A stretch of 64,000 nucleotides of DNA from an uncultured Faecalicatena sp. (GCA_948468385.1 CAOKHZ010000001.1:186001-250000); one strand, 5' to 3'. Shown: positions 16,504 through 25,876, counted from the first letter of the stretch. A program made the numbers and translations. The notes: generated by a model not told the origin, from the sequence alone.

Positions 16504-17151
16504 TCATATCTTCGCGTCCTTAATAGAAATACTTTCTTTCAACGCCACGTACTGCTCCACCATCTTCGCGGTTCCCTCAACACCTAGTCTGGAACTGTTC
16601 AAACACAATTCATAGCTTTCGGCATCGGACCATCTCTTGTTCGTATAGTAGTCATAATAGCTTGCGCGCTGTTTGTCTGCCTTTAGAATCATGTCTTTGG
16701 CTTTGTTATCCGGCAAGTCATAAATACGGGCAATCCTGCGAATCCTGGCATTCAAATCGGCATGGATAAAGACACTGACCACGTTGTCATAATTTTCCAA
16801 CGCGTAATCCGCACATCGCCCGACGAGGATGCATGGTCCCTCGTCCGCAATCTTCTTAATGGCATCGAACTGTGCCAGAAAAACTTTGTGGTTAATCGGC
16901 ATGTCGGTATAAGCACTGCCGGTATATCCCACGGAGTACGTATCCATGACCAGGGAATATAAAAAGCTGTTTGTCGGTTTTTCATCATGGGTTTCAAAAA
17001 TCTCCTCGCAGATTCCGCTTTCTTTCGCGGCGCGTGTAAGCATCTCTTTGTCATAAAGCTTAATGCCAAGATCCTCGGCAATCTTGTAACCTATCTCTCT
17101 TCCGCCACTTCCGAATTGTCTTCCGATTGTAATGATGGTATTCGTCTTCAT
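16504..17151 (-). CDS. Cytidylate kinase-like family protein
   Basis: A 215-residue P-loop protein of the cytidylate-kinase-like family (Pfam Cytidylate_kin2). ITIGRQFGSGGREIG (residues 8-22) is the ATP-binding loop, and CILVGRCADY and the ADLNARIRRI region with basic residues resemble the kinase LID. Members are common in Clostridia and are not proven to act on CMP; the true Cmk is a different protein. It has an in-frame GGAGG about 11 bases before the ATG. It converges on ttcA and is separated from rluD by about 210 bases without a gene. Confidence 0.85.
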   Translation of the reverse strand: MKTNTIITIGRQFGSGGREIGYKIAEDLGIKLYDKEMLTRAAKESGICEEIFETHDEKPTNSFLYSLVMDTYSVGYTGSAYTDMPINHKVFLAQFDAIKKIADEGPCILVGRCADYALENYDNVVSVFIHADLNARIRRIARIYDLPDNKAKDMILKADKQRASYYDYYTNKRWSDAESYELCLNSSRLGVEGTAKMVEQYVALKESISIKDAKI

Positions 17152-17360
17152 TCTTCTGTCATCCTCCCACGTAGTCTGATGAACCGTCCTTTCATCAAGT
17201 TATGTTCATTATGTTGATTATATCTGAAAACCACAAATTTTACAAGAACTCTTGACAATTTTGTAGCTATTTTATACAAATTAACTAATCTGTGAACACC
17301 ACCTATAAGAAAAGAATATATATGAATACGTTCGGCCTATGCGTTTCCATGTATTTCCCC

Positions 17361-18290
17361 TCATTCTAACAAAACCAGTAAATTCTCGAAATATGCGGGA
17401 AGCGGAGCATCAAATTCCATATATTCTCCCGTTGAAGGGTGTATAATCCCCAGAATTTTGGCATGCAACGTCTGTCCCTGCAGCTTGAAAGGGCACTTTG
17501 CCGGCCCATAAACGTCATCCCCGAGAACAGGATGGCCGATGCTGGACATGTGTACACGTATTTGATGGGTTCTACCCGTTTCCAACGTACATTCCACGTA
17601 GGTATAATTATACTTTTCAAAGCGTTTAAGCACTTTGTAATGCGTGACGGCACTTTTTGCATTTACCGCGTGGGTGCTCATTTTCTTTCGATCCACCGGA
17701 TGTCGGCCAATCGGCGCAAAAATCGTCCCCTTGTCCTCCTTCAAGTTTCCGGATACAATGGCATGGTACTTTCTTGTGATGGAATGTTCCTTTAACTGGA
17801 AAGCCATCTTTTGATGGGCCAAATCGTTTTTACAAATTAAAAGTGACCCCGTCGTATTCATGTCAATTCGGTGCACGATACCCGGCCGCATGACACCGTT
17901 TATACCTGAAAGATGCCCTTTGCAGTGAAACAAGACCGCGTTGACCAACGTGCCAGAATAATGTCCCGGTGCAGGATGTACGACCATGCCCTTTGGCTTG
18001 TTCACGACCAAAATATCATCGTCCTCATAGAGGATGGAAAGAGGAATCTCCTCTGGAAGGATGTCTGGTTCCTTCGCTTCTGGAACGGACACACAAAGTT
18101 CATCCCCCGCACAAAGTTTGTAATTGGCCTTCAATACGACTCCGTTGACGGTCACCAATTCTTCCTTTATCAGTTTTTGAATAAAAGAACGCGTTTTATC
18201 CGGCATCTGCTTGGCAAGATACTTATCCACGCGTTCCCCTTTTGTTTCTTTTGTTTCATTCTTCAATATGCTAAAATGCAATTCCTCCAT
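17361..18290 (-). CDS. rluD: RluA-family 23S rRNA pseudouridine synthase (RluD-like)
   Basis: A 309-residue pseudouridine synthase. The S4 RNA-binding domain covers ~18-75 and the catalytic domain follows, with Asp143 in HRIDMNTTG as the nucleophile (usually HRLDKDTSG). RluD modifies helix 69 of 23S rRNA. The gene ends the ylm/lsp group and lies 57 bases after lspA, the pairing seen in most Firmicutes. The ATG at 18290 follows GGAGG. Choice between RluD and a paralogue with another target rests on this context. Confidence 0.92.
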   Translation of the reverse strand: MEELHFSILKNETKETKGERVDKYLAKQMPDKTRSFIQKLIKEELVTVNGVVLKANYKLCAGDELCVSVPEAKEPDILPEEIPLSILYEDDDILVVNKPKGMVVHPAPGHYSGTLVNAVLFHCKGHLSGINGVMRPGIVHRIDMNTTGSLLICKNDLAHQKMAFQLKEHSITRKYHAIVSGNLKEDKGTIFAPIGRHPVDRKKMSTHAVNAKSAVTHYKVLKRFEKYNYTYVECTLETGRTHQIRVHMSSIGHPVLGDDVYGPAKCPFKLQGQTLHAKILGIIHPSTGEYMEFDAPLPAYFENLLVLLE

Positions 18291-18347
18291 AAATATACGT
18301 CCTCCATCTAACGCGTGAACCCTTCAAAACCATGATTCCCCGTTGCA

Positions 18348-18863
18348 TCATGTCCTTTTGGAAATGGAAAAGCAGGAAAGCTCTTCCTCGGAATAATAAA
18401 ATAAAAGAGAAAATGCAAACAAAATGCAGCCAATCACGACATAGCAATCGGCAACGTTAAAAATTGGAAAGTCAATCAGGCTAAAATAGAAGAAATCTAC
18501 CACGTATTCAAAGCGAAGCCGGTCTATCATGTTTCCCAACGCGCCAGACACGATTAAAACGGCATAAACCCGCATAAGGTAATATCGTTTTGAATGAGGG
18601 ATTTTGGCATAAAAATAAAGGACGATTAAAAAAATAAGCGCCGCTCCCAACATGAAAAAGAGCTGTTTGTCTTGAAACAAACCGAACGCCGCCCCTCGAT
18701 TTTCCAAATACTGCAGCTCAAATACTCCAGAAAGCAAAGGAAACGCCGGTTTTCCCTTCAAGTGTACGACGGCCAAATATTTTGTGTACTGATCAAGCAG
18801 CGTTAAAAGCAAACTGACGACTCCCGCATACACGTAACTTTTTAACGTCTTATTTTTTTCCAT
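18348..18863 (-). CDS. lspA: Lipoprotein signal peptidase (SPase II)
   Basis: A 171-residue membrane protein with four hydrophobic segments. The catalytic aspartates are Asp114 (GNMIDR) and Asp139 (FNVAD), and ENRGAAFG is the third conserved motif. It removes signal peptides from prolipoproteins after lipid attachment. The ATG at 18863 has AGGGAG at good spacing; a TTG two codons earlier is possible. It sits between ylmH and rluD, the standard Firmicutes neighbours. Confidence 0.96.
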   Translation of the reverse strand: MEKNKTLKSYVYAGVVSLLLTLLDQYTKYLAVVHLKGKPAFPLLSGVFELQYLENRGAAFGLFQDKQLFFMLGAALIFLIVLYFYAKIPHSKRYYLMRVYAVLIVSGALGNMIDRLRFEYVVDFFYFSLIDFPIFNVADCYVVIGCILFAFSLLFYYSEEELSCFSISKRT

Positions 18864-18928
18864 TCCCAAACTCCCTTGAATTATATGAATTATAAATCAC
18901 CTTGCAAGTCCCAATCGTTCCCCTCATC

Positions 18929-19705
18929 TCATACGTACTTATAAACCAAAACAGAAATCCTGCCCTTCTTCGTGTTCCCCATTGTTTTCACGTATTGGAA
19001 CTTTCCCATGCCCCGCACGGAAACCCGATCCCCCTCTTTAGGTTGATACGCGTTTGACGTAACAAGCTTTCCATTTACAAATACCTTGCCGGCTTCAATC
19101 AAAGGGCAAAGCTTACTGCGCGAAGAGGAAAAGGCCAGGGAAAGCAGACTGTCCAAACGCACGGATGCGACCGTCCCTTTCATTTCCTCGAATCGGGGAG
19201 AATAAGAAAAGCCATGTAATTCTTCCTCCCTGGCCATAACAGCCGTATGCCGTATCTGGTCAAGATTTTCAATCAAAAAATCTTTCATCTGCGGTCTTGC
19301 AAACACATAAGCCAAATTTTTTTCCAACACGATGTCCCCAATCTTGTTTCGCTCTATTCCAAGATTCAATATCGCCCCCAGATAATCGCGATGAGAAAGC
19401 TCCTCCGAATATTTTTCGTGGAGCGGGGAAATCTTAATCACCGATATCGCGTCAAAGAAAAGAGATTCTTCGTTCTCGACACGCAAAGAAAGAGCATCAG
19501 GCAAAAATGCCGCCAACTGACGCTCTGCAGATTCATATCCACCGAAAAGAAAATATCTCGTAAAAAGGGTATCTTTCGGCAATGAATGTAAAATATTCAG
19601 TTCGTTCAAATTCAAAAAGTCAGAATATGTAATCCTCTCGCGATGATAAGCGACCCGCGACAATTCAACCAAGCGCTTCTCCAGTAACTGTTCTTCTTTC
19701 TGCAT
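18929..19705 (-). CDS. ylmH: YlmH-like S4-domain RNA-binding protein
   Basis: A 258-residue protein. The middle part resembles the YlmH family, and the last ~75 residues form an S4 domain (RLDSLLSLAFSSSRSKLCPLIEAGKVFVNG). YlmH is linked to ribosome quality control in Bacillus and to the division cluster by gene order. It follows sepF after 25 bases. The usual divIVA gene between ylmH and lspA is absent; only 65 bases separate the two. Confidence 0.92.
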   Translation of the reverse strand: MQKEEQLLEKRLVELSRVAYHRERITYSDFLNLNELNILHSLPKDTLFTRYFLFGGYESAERQLAAFLPDALSLRVENEESLFFDAISVIKISPLHEKYSEELSHRDYLGAILNLGIERNKIGDIVLEKNLAYVFARPQMKDFLIENLDQIRHTAVMAREEELHGFSYSPRFEEMKGTVASVRLDSLLSLAFSSSRSKLCPLIEAGKVFVNGKLVTSNAYQPKEGDRVSVRGMGKFQYVKTMGNTKKGRISVLVYKYV

Positions 19706-19730
19706 ACCTTTACAATTCTTTCATTCTTTC

Positions 19731-20276
19731 CTAAAATCTACTGCGGACGCTTGGATTTTCCATAGAACTACCCAATAAATCTTGTAAATCACCGGTAATG
19801 TCCACGTTCGTCGGCGTAATCAGAAAAATATAATTCGAAATTTTCTGAAGGTTTCCACTAATTGCAAAAGTGGCACCGGAAATAAAGTCAATAATCCTCT
19901 GAGCGATTTCCAAATCCATCCCTTCCAGATTTAAAATTACAGTACGGCCCGCCAGCAACGTCTCCGTAATCTCTCGGGAATCGTCAACGGAACTTGGCTT
20001 TACCACGCACACTTCCATGTTCCCGTTATTCTTTCTAGCCGCCGGCTGGCGCATCGGGGTTATCTTGTTACTGTTCGCCGGGGCGAACTTGCCGCCCTCG
20101 TCCATGTCAAAATCATCATATCCGTCATCCTTGTTACTCTTCTTTCCACCGAACACGGAACGACGGGGTTTTTCTTCATAATCGTCATCATAGTATTCGT
20201 CATCATCATAAAAATCATCATCGTAATCATCATCATTCAGTTTCATGATATCCAGAAACTTGTCAAACACACCCAT
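19731..20276 (-). CDS. sepF: Cell division protein SepF
   Basis: A 181-residue SepF, the FtsZ membrane anchor and ring organiser. The N-terminal amphipathic helix (MGVFDKFLDIMKL) binds membrane. A very acidic Asp/Tyr-rich linker (~14-38) follows, then the folded SepF domain (~85-165, including ETLLAGRTVILNLEG and RIIDFISGATFAISG). AGGAG lies six bases before the ATG. It is flanked by yggS and ylmH in the common order, but ylmG is missing. Confidence 0.96.
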   Translation of the reverse strand: MGVFDKFLDIMKLNDDDYDDDFYDDDEYYDDDYEEKPRRSVFGGKKSNKDDGYDDFDMDEGGKFAPANSNKITPMRQPAARKNNGNMEVCVVKPSSVDDSREITETLLAGRTVILNLEGMDLEIAQRIIDFISGATFAISGNLQKISNYIFLITPTNVDITGDLQDLLGSSMENPSVRSRF

Positions 20277-20331
20277 ATTATACTCCTATCTTGTATACTG
20301 CTGATACAATCTTGTTTTTTGCACCGTCTCT

Positions 20332-21036
20332 TCAGAAATAATTTCTGACACCAAAAATTCCGGTTCCCACCCGGATCATGGTCGCACCTTCTTCTATGGC
20401 GACCTCATAATCATTGGTCATCCCCATCGACAGCACATCCACATTCCTATTATCAATGTTTTTCCCCATAATGTCAACAGATAATTTATGTAAATTTTTG
20501 AATATTTCACGATTTTCTTCGGAATTATCTACAAACGGGGCAATCGTCATCAAGCCACACACTTGAATATGGTCGAATTCAGCCAACTTTTCCATGAACT
20601 CCTCGACCTCGTCGACATGTATGCCAAACTTACTCTCCTCTTCCGCCACGTTGACCTCGACCAGTATTTTTGTCACACAATTATTTTTGGCAGACTCTTT
20701 TTCAATCGTTTGTGCCAGTTTCAGCGAATCCACCGAATGAATCATTGCCACCTTGCCAATAATGTATTTCACCTTGTTTGTCTGTAAATGGCCAATCATG
20801 TGCCATTCAATGTCCTTCGGCAACGCCTCGTATTTGTCAAGCAACTCTTGTACCTTGTTTTCGCCAAACACGCGTACCCCGAGGTCATACGCTTCCTTAA
20901 GCACTTCCACGGGCTTCGTCTTACTGACCGCGACCAACGTCACGTCCTTTCGCCTCCGCCCGGCCTTGTCACACGCCCTTGCAATGTTTTCTTCTACGTT
21001 CTTTAGATTTTCTCTTAACATGCTTTCCTTTGACAT
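20332..21036 (-). CDS. yggS: YggS-family PLP homeostasis protein
   Basis: A 234-residue single-domain PLP-binding protein of the alanine-racemase N-domain fold. The PLP lysine is in TLVAVSKTKPVE (~residue 40), with GENKVQELLDKYE, WHMIGHLQTNKVKYI and LSMGMTNDYEVAIEEGATMIRVG as further signatures. It controls vitamin B6 pools and has no clear catalytic role. The ATG follows AGGGGACAAGG. It belongs to the yggS-sepF-ylmH group. Confidence 0.96.
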   Translation of the reverse strand: MSKESMLRENLKNVEENIARACDKAGRRRKDVTLVAVSKTKPVEVLKEAYDLGVRVFGENKVQELLDKYEALPKDIEWHMIGHLQTNKVKYIIGKVAMIHSVDSLKLAQTIEKESAKNNCVTKILVEVNVAEEESKFGIHVDEVEEFMEKLAEFDHIQVCGLMTIAPFVDNSEENREIFKNLHKLSVDIMGKNIDNRNVDVLSMGMTNDYEVAIEEGATMIRVGTGIFGVRNYF

Positions 21037-21057
21037 GAACCTTGTCCCCTCTCTTTT

Positions 21058-22440
21058 TTACTGAAATATGACTTCGTCTTCTTCCACCACGTCCGCATTC
21101 TGGACGATGTGGTCATAATTACTCAGACTCTGTGAAAGTCCCTCTTGGACAATATAATAATCGTCGTTTTCACACAAAATCTGCACTGGTTTGAAAACGG
21201 CATATCCCTTGTTGACGCAATACGCCCCAGGAAGCGGCGTGGTCTCCTGCAAAACACAAGTCTCCGTTGAACCGGGCTTGATTAGGACGTCTCCTCCTTC
21301 AAATTGGGAAGGATCCAAATAGATGTGCTCGTCATCCGAAGCAGTGAAAATGTCTACGCTTCGGAATACGGCTTCTCCATCCTTTTGAAGCAAGACGCCC
21401 TGGTTATATGCGCCGATTGTCTCCAAATAAGTCGCGCTGACCATGTAAAACGGCTTCTCGACCACGGAACTTTTGGGAATCTTTAGCCCGCTCTGGTCGG
21501 TCAAAATCAACTCAACCGTCACATACCGTTCCTTCGCGTAGCGAATCATCGAATTGTCGTAGCAGAGCCGCCCGTAATAATCGCCTGATTTTTCCACGAT
21601 GGAGAAGTCAGCCCAGATTGTCTCGCTTTCCTTGTTAATCCGGGTCTTGACCATGGTCGTTTCGGAAAGTTCCAAAGCCGCCTCCTCGGAAAGCTGTATG
21701 TATATTTTCCAATCATCTGTCGTGATGAGTTTATAAACAGGGTCACCTTGCTTTATGCTCGTCTGACTGGTGACATGGTGGGACTCATAGCCGCTACGTT
21801 CGAAAATTTCTTGACACAAGCTCTCTTCGTCCGCGTCTTCATAACCGTCAAACGTCATGACGATAATACCGTCCCTGGTACTTTTGCTGATTGGAATTGA
21901 GGACGCATTATTCGCAATCATCTCATTCAGCTTTGCATTTTGGGACTGTTTGGATGCGTTTTGCAGGATGGAGTCAACGTCGTTCTTAAAAGAATACACC
22001 GTGGAAAACTTGTTCGAGTCAAAATTTTCATAAAAATTCTGCGTACGCTGCAAAATACTTTGCCGTTGCTCCTCGTTCAGGAACAACAATGGTTCGTCAC
22101 CAACATCATCCTCCGTTGGTTCCAACTTTTGCTTGGAAATGGCATACACGTCACTTCCCGCCCTGATTTTCGCGTTCTCATTTTGGAAATAACTGACATA
22201 GCCGCTGTCTTGAGCAGCCACCACGGTTTCCTCCCTCATGATAAAGCCGGTATATGAATTATCCTTTACGATACTACCCCTTCTCACTTCATATACGAAG
22301 ACTTGTTTCGAGGTTGTATACATGAATACGGTCACGACCAGATAAATAAGAATAACGACAAACAATAAAATGCCAATGTTCATCTCCCATTTATTTTTTC
22401 GTTTTTGAATCGTCGTGACCTTGTTTTGCTGTCCTTTCAA
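21058..22440 (-). CDS. HlyD-like membrane-anchored protein
   Basis: A 460-residue protein with one N-terminal membrane segment (~20-43, NIGILLFVVILIYLVVTVF) after a short basic tail, then an extracellular part that resembles HlyD-type adaptors (VYEVRRGSIVKDNSYTGFI, a biotinyl-lipoyl-like region). No ABC exporter is next to it, so it may not be an efflux adaptor. It is the first gene of the yggS-sepF-ylmH group, 21 bases upstream of yggS, which ties it to the cell envelope or division. The start is TTG at 22440 after GGGAG. Exact function unknown. Confidence 0.75.
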   Translation of the reverse strand: MKGQQNKVTTIQKRKNKWEMNIGILLFVVILIYLVVTVFMYTTSKQVFVYEVRRGSIVKDNSYTGFIMREETVVAAQDSGYVSYFQNENAKIRAGSDVYAISKQKLEPTEDDVGDEPLLFLNEEQRQSILQRTQNFYENFDSNKFSTVYSFKNDVDSILQNASKQSQNAKLNEMIANNASSIPISKSTRDGIIVMTFDGYEDADEESLCQEIFERSGYESHHVTSQTSIKQGDPVYKLITTDDWKIYIQLSEEAALELSETTMVKTRINKESETIWADFSIVEKSGDYYGRLCYDNSMIRYAKERYVTVELILTDQSGLKIPKSSVVEKPFYMVSATYLETIGAYNQGVLLQKDGEAVFRSVDIFTASDDEHIYLDPSQFEGGDVLIKPGSTETCVLQETTPLPGAYCVNKGYAVFKPVQILCENDDYYIVQEGLSQSLSNYDHIVQNADVVEEDEVIFQ

Positions 22441-22520
22441 ATCAATACTCCCTATTCGTGCATATTTCCAGTATATTTACACATACTATGTCCATTGATA
22501 TAAAAAGGAGGATATAACAC

Positions 22521-22727
22521 ATGAAGTGGTTCGACAATACTGGACTTACAATTGTAATCATCGGTGCAATCAACTGGCTTTTGATTGGTATTTTCCGTTT
22601 TGACCTGGTCGCCTTCCTTTTTGGTGACTTGAGTTGGCTTTCCAGAATCGTTTATACCGTCGTGGGACTGTTCGGGCTTTATCTGATCAGCCTTTATGGA
22701 CGAATCAACAGCATGTCCGAGGCATAA
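22521..22727 (+). CDS. DUF378 small membrane protein
   Basis: A 68-residue protein with two membrane helices. GAINWLLIGIFRFDLVAFLFG and the IVYTVVGLFGLYLI segment are the DUF378 signature. Function unknown. AGGAGG lies upstream at good spacing, and a terminator follows. It is the only plus-strand gene after 16.4 kb in the window. Confidence 0.9.
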   Translation: MKWFDNTGLTIVIIGAINWLLIGIFRFDLVAFLFGDLSWLSRIVYTVVGLFGLYLISLYGRINSMSEA

Positions 22728-22744
22728 ATGACGTTCTCTATTAA

Positions 22745-22784
22745 GACAAAACCGCTGGCGGCAAAACCGGCGGTTTTGTCTTTT
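22745..22784 (+). terminator. Terminator after the DUF378 gene
   Basis: GACAAAACCGCTGG (22745-22758) pairs with CCGGCGGTTTTGTC (22767-22780) with one mismatch, followed by TTTT. On the other strand it also lies downstream of the D,D-carboxypeptidase gene and may serve both. Confidence 0.8.
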
Positions 22785-22827
22785 GTGTCATTTCGTCCCG
22801 AAATCCGCATTCGTCGCTTCGCTCATG

Positions 22828-24132
22828 TTAATGATTTGTGCCAGTGTCAGGCGAAACTTCACTGTCCGTCACTGACGGCGTGTCCGTCGCAATACTATAG
22901 TCTCCATCCGCCGAAGAATCCACTCCGCTCGAAGAATCCGTGTTGGCCACGTCGTTCGCCGAAACTATGGCGACATCCAAAAGAATGTCCATGGTGTTAT
23001 ACAAGTGCGGCTTAGACGGCGCGCCCATCACGATGGAAATGTACGGATGCTCCGCTCCGTCCGAACTATTTGACGTCACACTATAAAGCACCAGACAAGA
23101 ACCGGCCTCATTGGTCGTACCGGTTTTGCCACCTATCACGCGGATGCCGTCCGGAGAAAGCCAGTTTCCCGACAGATAATAGTTTGACGGCCTCCACGTC
23201 CCATATCGCACGCTCCCATCAGCCCCGGTCATGGTACCGGTATAAGTATACATGGAAATGATTTCCACAAAACGCGTATCTTGCAAACACGCGTTAAAAA
23301 TCAAGTATAGGTCATAGGCCGTCGTATAATGTTCTTCTTCATGCAAGCCATGCGGATTCAAAAAATGAGAGTGCGTCGCCCCAAGTTGCCAAGCTTCGGC
23401 GTTCATCAACTCGGCAAAGCTTTCGACGCTCCCGCTGATATGCTCCGCGATGGCCACCGCGTTGTCATTCCCGGAACAAAGAAGCAACCCGCATAACAAG
23501 TCATAAAGAGTAATCTGGTCTCCCTCTTGCAACCCGCATAATACGGCCTCTGGTTCAAATATCGTCGCGTTCCTTCCCACGACCACGACATCGTCCAAAT
23601 TGCCATACTTCAGTGTGACGTAAGCAGTCATTAGCTTCGTCGTACTGGCCGGATATAGTTTTTCAAACACCTTGTTCGAATACAACGTCTGACAGTGTTC
23701 CACGTCAAAAAGAGCCGCTTTCTCGCCCAAATAAACGACCTCTTCGTGAAACCCGACCCAGTCGCTATCAAAGTCACCATATTCCAACGCCTTTTCCGTT
23801 CCGACGCACAAGGAAGAGGCGTATAGGCGATCCTCATACAAGCTTTTTGTGAATGCGTTCGTCTCGTATCGCATGCCATAGGCAGTGTTCGCATATTTTT
23901 GATTCAGGAAAAACAGAGTCCCCGGGCAAATGATTGCGAGTGCAAGACAGATGGCGACTCCCACCAAAAGCAAGATTCGTTGTCGCTTTCTCTTCTTACG
24001 TGTCATCCGCTTACGCGCCAACTCTTCTTGTCGTCTGTGCGGCCTTTTCGCCGCCACGTCTTCTTTCCGTGCAGGTTTCGCCCGTTCTCGCGCCGCATCC
24101 CCTGCCCGCGTCACTTGTACATCTCTCTCCAA
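22828..24132 (-). CDS. D-alanyl-D-alanine carboxypeptidase (S11, PBP5/DacF-like)
   Basis: A 434-residue low-molecular-weight penicillin-binding protein. An Arg/Lys-rich cytoplasmic N terminus (~1-50) precedes a membrane segment (~52-75), and the S11 domain carries SxxK in PASTTKLMTAY, SGN in LLCSGNDNAVA and KTG in GGKTGTTNEAG. It trims the last D-Ala from peptidoglycan stem peptides outside the membrane. The C terminus is Ser/Asp/Thr rich and lacks an obvious amphipathic anchor. Its start overlaps the 3' end of mgsA by 22 bases, so they are cotranscribed. Confidence 0.93.
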   Translation of the reverse strand: MERDVQVTRAGDAARERAKPARKEDVAAKRPHRRQEELARKRMTRKKRKRQRILLLVGVAICLALAIICPGTLFFLNQKYANTAYGMRYETNAFTKSLYEDRLYASSLCVGTEKALEYGDFDSDWVGFHEEVVYLGEKAALFDVEHCQTLYSNKVFEKLYPASTTKLMTAYVTLKYGNLDDVVVVGRNATIFEPEAVLCGLQEGDQITLYDLLCGLLLCSGNDNAVAIAEHISGSVESFAELMNAEAWQLGATHSHFLNPHGLHEEEHYTTAYDLYLIFNACLQDTRFVEIISMYTYTGTMTGADGSVRYGTWRPSNYYLSGNWLSPDGIRVIGGKTGTTNEAGSCLVLYSVTSNSSDGAEHPYISIVMGAPSKPHLYNTMDILLDVAIVSANDVANTDSSSGVDSSADGDYSIATDTPSVTDSEVSPDTGTNH

Positions 24133-24506
24133 TCCAAATCCCCCCTGTCCAATGCCAATATCAATGCCTCTGCCGTGGCAATGTTCGTGGCCATTGGAAT
24201 ATTGTACATGTCACACAAACGCACGATATCGTTCACGTCCGGCTCATGCGAACGTGGGGTGAGCGGATCGCGGAAAAAAATCATCAAGTCCATTTCGTTT
24301 TGTTCAATCTGCGCCCCCATCATCTGCTTGCCGCCAAGATGCCCTGGAAGATATTTGTGAATGTTCAAATTTGTGACGTTTTCCACCAGTATGCCCGTCG
24401 TCTCCGTCGCATAGAGATGATGTTTGTTTAAAATGCCTCTATACGCGATGCAGAAATTCTGCATCAGCTTTTTCTTTGCGTCATGTGCAACCAATCCAAT
24501 GTTCAT
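24111..24506 (-). CDS. mgsA: Methylglyoxal synthase
   Basis: A 131-residue enzyme that converts dihydroxyacetone phosphate to methylglyoxal and phosphate, a bypass of glycolysis when sugar phosphates build up. IGLVAHDAKKK, the TGILVE loop, LPGHLGGKQMMGAQI (phosphate binding) and MIFFRDPLTPRSHEPDVNDIVRLCD (catalytic Asp) are conserved. The ATG at 24506 follows an AGGAGAGG site; a GTG at 24515 is possible. It lies between rodA and the carboxypeptidase, a neighbourhood seen in many Clostridia. Confidence 0.95.
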   Translation of the reverse strand: MNIGLVAHDAKKKLMQNFCIAYRGILNKHHLYATETTGILVENVTNLNIHKYLPGHLGGKQMMGAQIEQNEMDLMIFFRDPLTPRSHEPDVNDIVRLCDMYNIPMATNIATAEALILALDRGDLDWREMYK

Positions 24507-24530
24507 AGCATCCACCTCTCCTAATCTCGT

Positions 24531-25670
24531 CTATTGATACTTCTTCGGCTGAAGCCCGACGTTAAGCACGAAACCGATTCCCATATAGAAACAGATGACG
24601 GAAGTCTGTCCATAGCTTACAAAGGGCAGTGAAATCCCCGTGTTGGGAAAAAGCATGGTCGCCACACTGATATTGATAAAACTTTGTATGCCTATCAGTG
24701 CGGCCACGCCCCCGCAGATGAGTTTGCCCGCATCGTTCTTCGCCTTCATGCCGATGGTGATACACCTTACCACTATCAATAATAACAAAATTATGACCAC
24801 ACAACAACCCACAAATCCCAATTCTTCACCAATAATTGCAAAAATAAAGTCCGTTTGTGGTTCCAAGATGAAATTTCCGTTCTTTACGGAGGTCGTCGCG
24901 TCATTATTATAGCCCTTTCCCGTCAGTTGGCCGGAACCAATCGCCATGACGGAATTTAGCTGCTGGTACGCCTCCTCGGATTCATACTCTTCCGGATACA
25001 ACCACGCGAGAATACGGTTTTGTTGGTATTGTTCCAAAAACGGCTGGTCGGGCTGGATAATCCAAATAAACATGCCGATAAACAGCGGAACCCCGATTGC
25101 CAGAACCGTGCCTATGAATTTGTAACTCAAACCGCCCATGTACATCAAAACGCAAAACAGAAGGGCGATGCAAATCGTGTTGGAGAGGTTTGGTTGTTTG
25201 TAAATCAATAGCAGGGAAGGGACAAGCAAGGCGACCCCCGCGATAATCATTTTCGGGTCACGCATCGCCTTCTCCTTTTTTGTCAACAACTTGGCATAAA
25301 ACAAGATGTATATGATTTTTGTCAGGTCGGACGGCTGAAACTGGACAAATCCCAGGTTCAGCCAACGCGTCGCCCCATTCACGTTCGTCCCGACGAGCAA
25401 GACGGCTCCAAGCAGGACGAGGTTTAGCACGTACATCACCCAATAAAAATTCAGCACCCAGTCATAGTCGAACAGGGAAATCACGACCATGGCCACGATT
25501 CCCAAAAGGATTCCCAGAATCTGCTTGTTTTGGTACGATGAATCGGCGCTCCTTACCACGAAGACACCAATGACGGAAATCGCCAGCACCAGAAACACCA
25601 GGCTAAATTTATAATCTTTGTAATGATAACGCGAAAGCGAACGTCGTATCAACTGTAATAATGTTTTCAA
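24531..25670 (-). CDS. rodA: RodA/FtsW/SpoVE family peptidoglycan polymerase
   Basis: A 379-residue SEDS protein with about ten membrane helices. NGATRWLNLGFVQFQPSDLTKI is the conserved loop, and VSYGQTSVI near the C terminus is the SEDS signature (usually SYGGSS). SEDS proteins polymerise glycan strands with a class B PBP. With mreCD and PBP2 in the same group, rod elongation (RodA) is the likely role. The start is TTG at 25670, overlapping the minE stop. Confidence 0.92.
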   Translation of the reverse strand: MKTLLQLIRRSLSRYHYKDYKFSLVFLVLAISVIGVFVVRSADSSYQNKQILGILLGIVAMVVISLFDYDWVLNFYWVMYVLNLVLLGAVLLVGTNVNGATRWLNLGFVQFQPSDLTKIIYILFYAKLLTKKEKAMRDPKMIIAGVALLVPSLLLIYKQPNLSNTICIALLFCVLMYMGGLSYKFIGTVLAIGVPLFIGMFIWIIQPDQPFLEQYQQNRILAWLYPEEYESEEAYQQLNSVMAIGSGQLTGKGYNNDATTSVKNGNFILEPQTDFIFAIIGEELGFVGCCVVIILLLLIVVRCITIGMKAKNDAGKLICGGVAALIGIQSFINISVATMLFPNTGISLPFVSYGQTSVICFYMGIGFVLNVGLQPKKYQ

Positions 25671-25876
25671 TACTTTTCTCCCGTATATTTAATATGTATG
25701 TCCGAGCGCGTGATGCGCACCTGAAAATACTCCGGCTTTATCTCCATATATTTCGACAGTGTATGAAAGATGTCTCTGGACAAGTCCTCCGTCGTGCCGG
25801 GCGTGCATTGCAACCGGTCGGTAACGAGAAGGTTTACAATCCGTTCTTTTGCTATCCGTACAGATGGGACACTCAT
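25667..25876 (-). CDS. minE: MinE topological specificity factor
   Basis: A 69-residue MinE, slightly shorter than usual. AKERIVNLLVTDRLQ (~8-22) is the MinD-activating region, and DIFHTLSKYMEIKPEYFQVRI is the topology domain. With MinCD it should give Min oscillation. Clostridia with MinE are known, while Bacillus uses DivIVA/MinJ instead; no divIVA is seen in this window. The ATG at 25876 has AGGAG upstream. It is 12 bases after minD and overlaps rodA by four bases. Confidence 0.9.
   Translation of the reverse strand: MSVPSVRIAKERIVNLLVTDRLQCTPGTTEDLSRDIFHTLSKYMEIKPEYFQVRITRSDIHIKYTGEKY

Noticed and set aside
22476-22504. TTTACA-N17-TATAAA before the DUF378 gene
   Set aside because: The implied start site would fall inside the ribosome binding site, so it is unlikely to be the promoter used.
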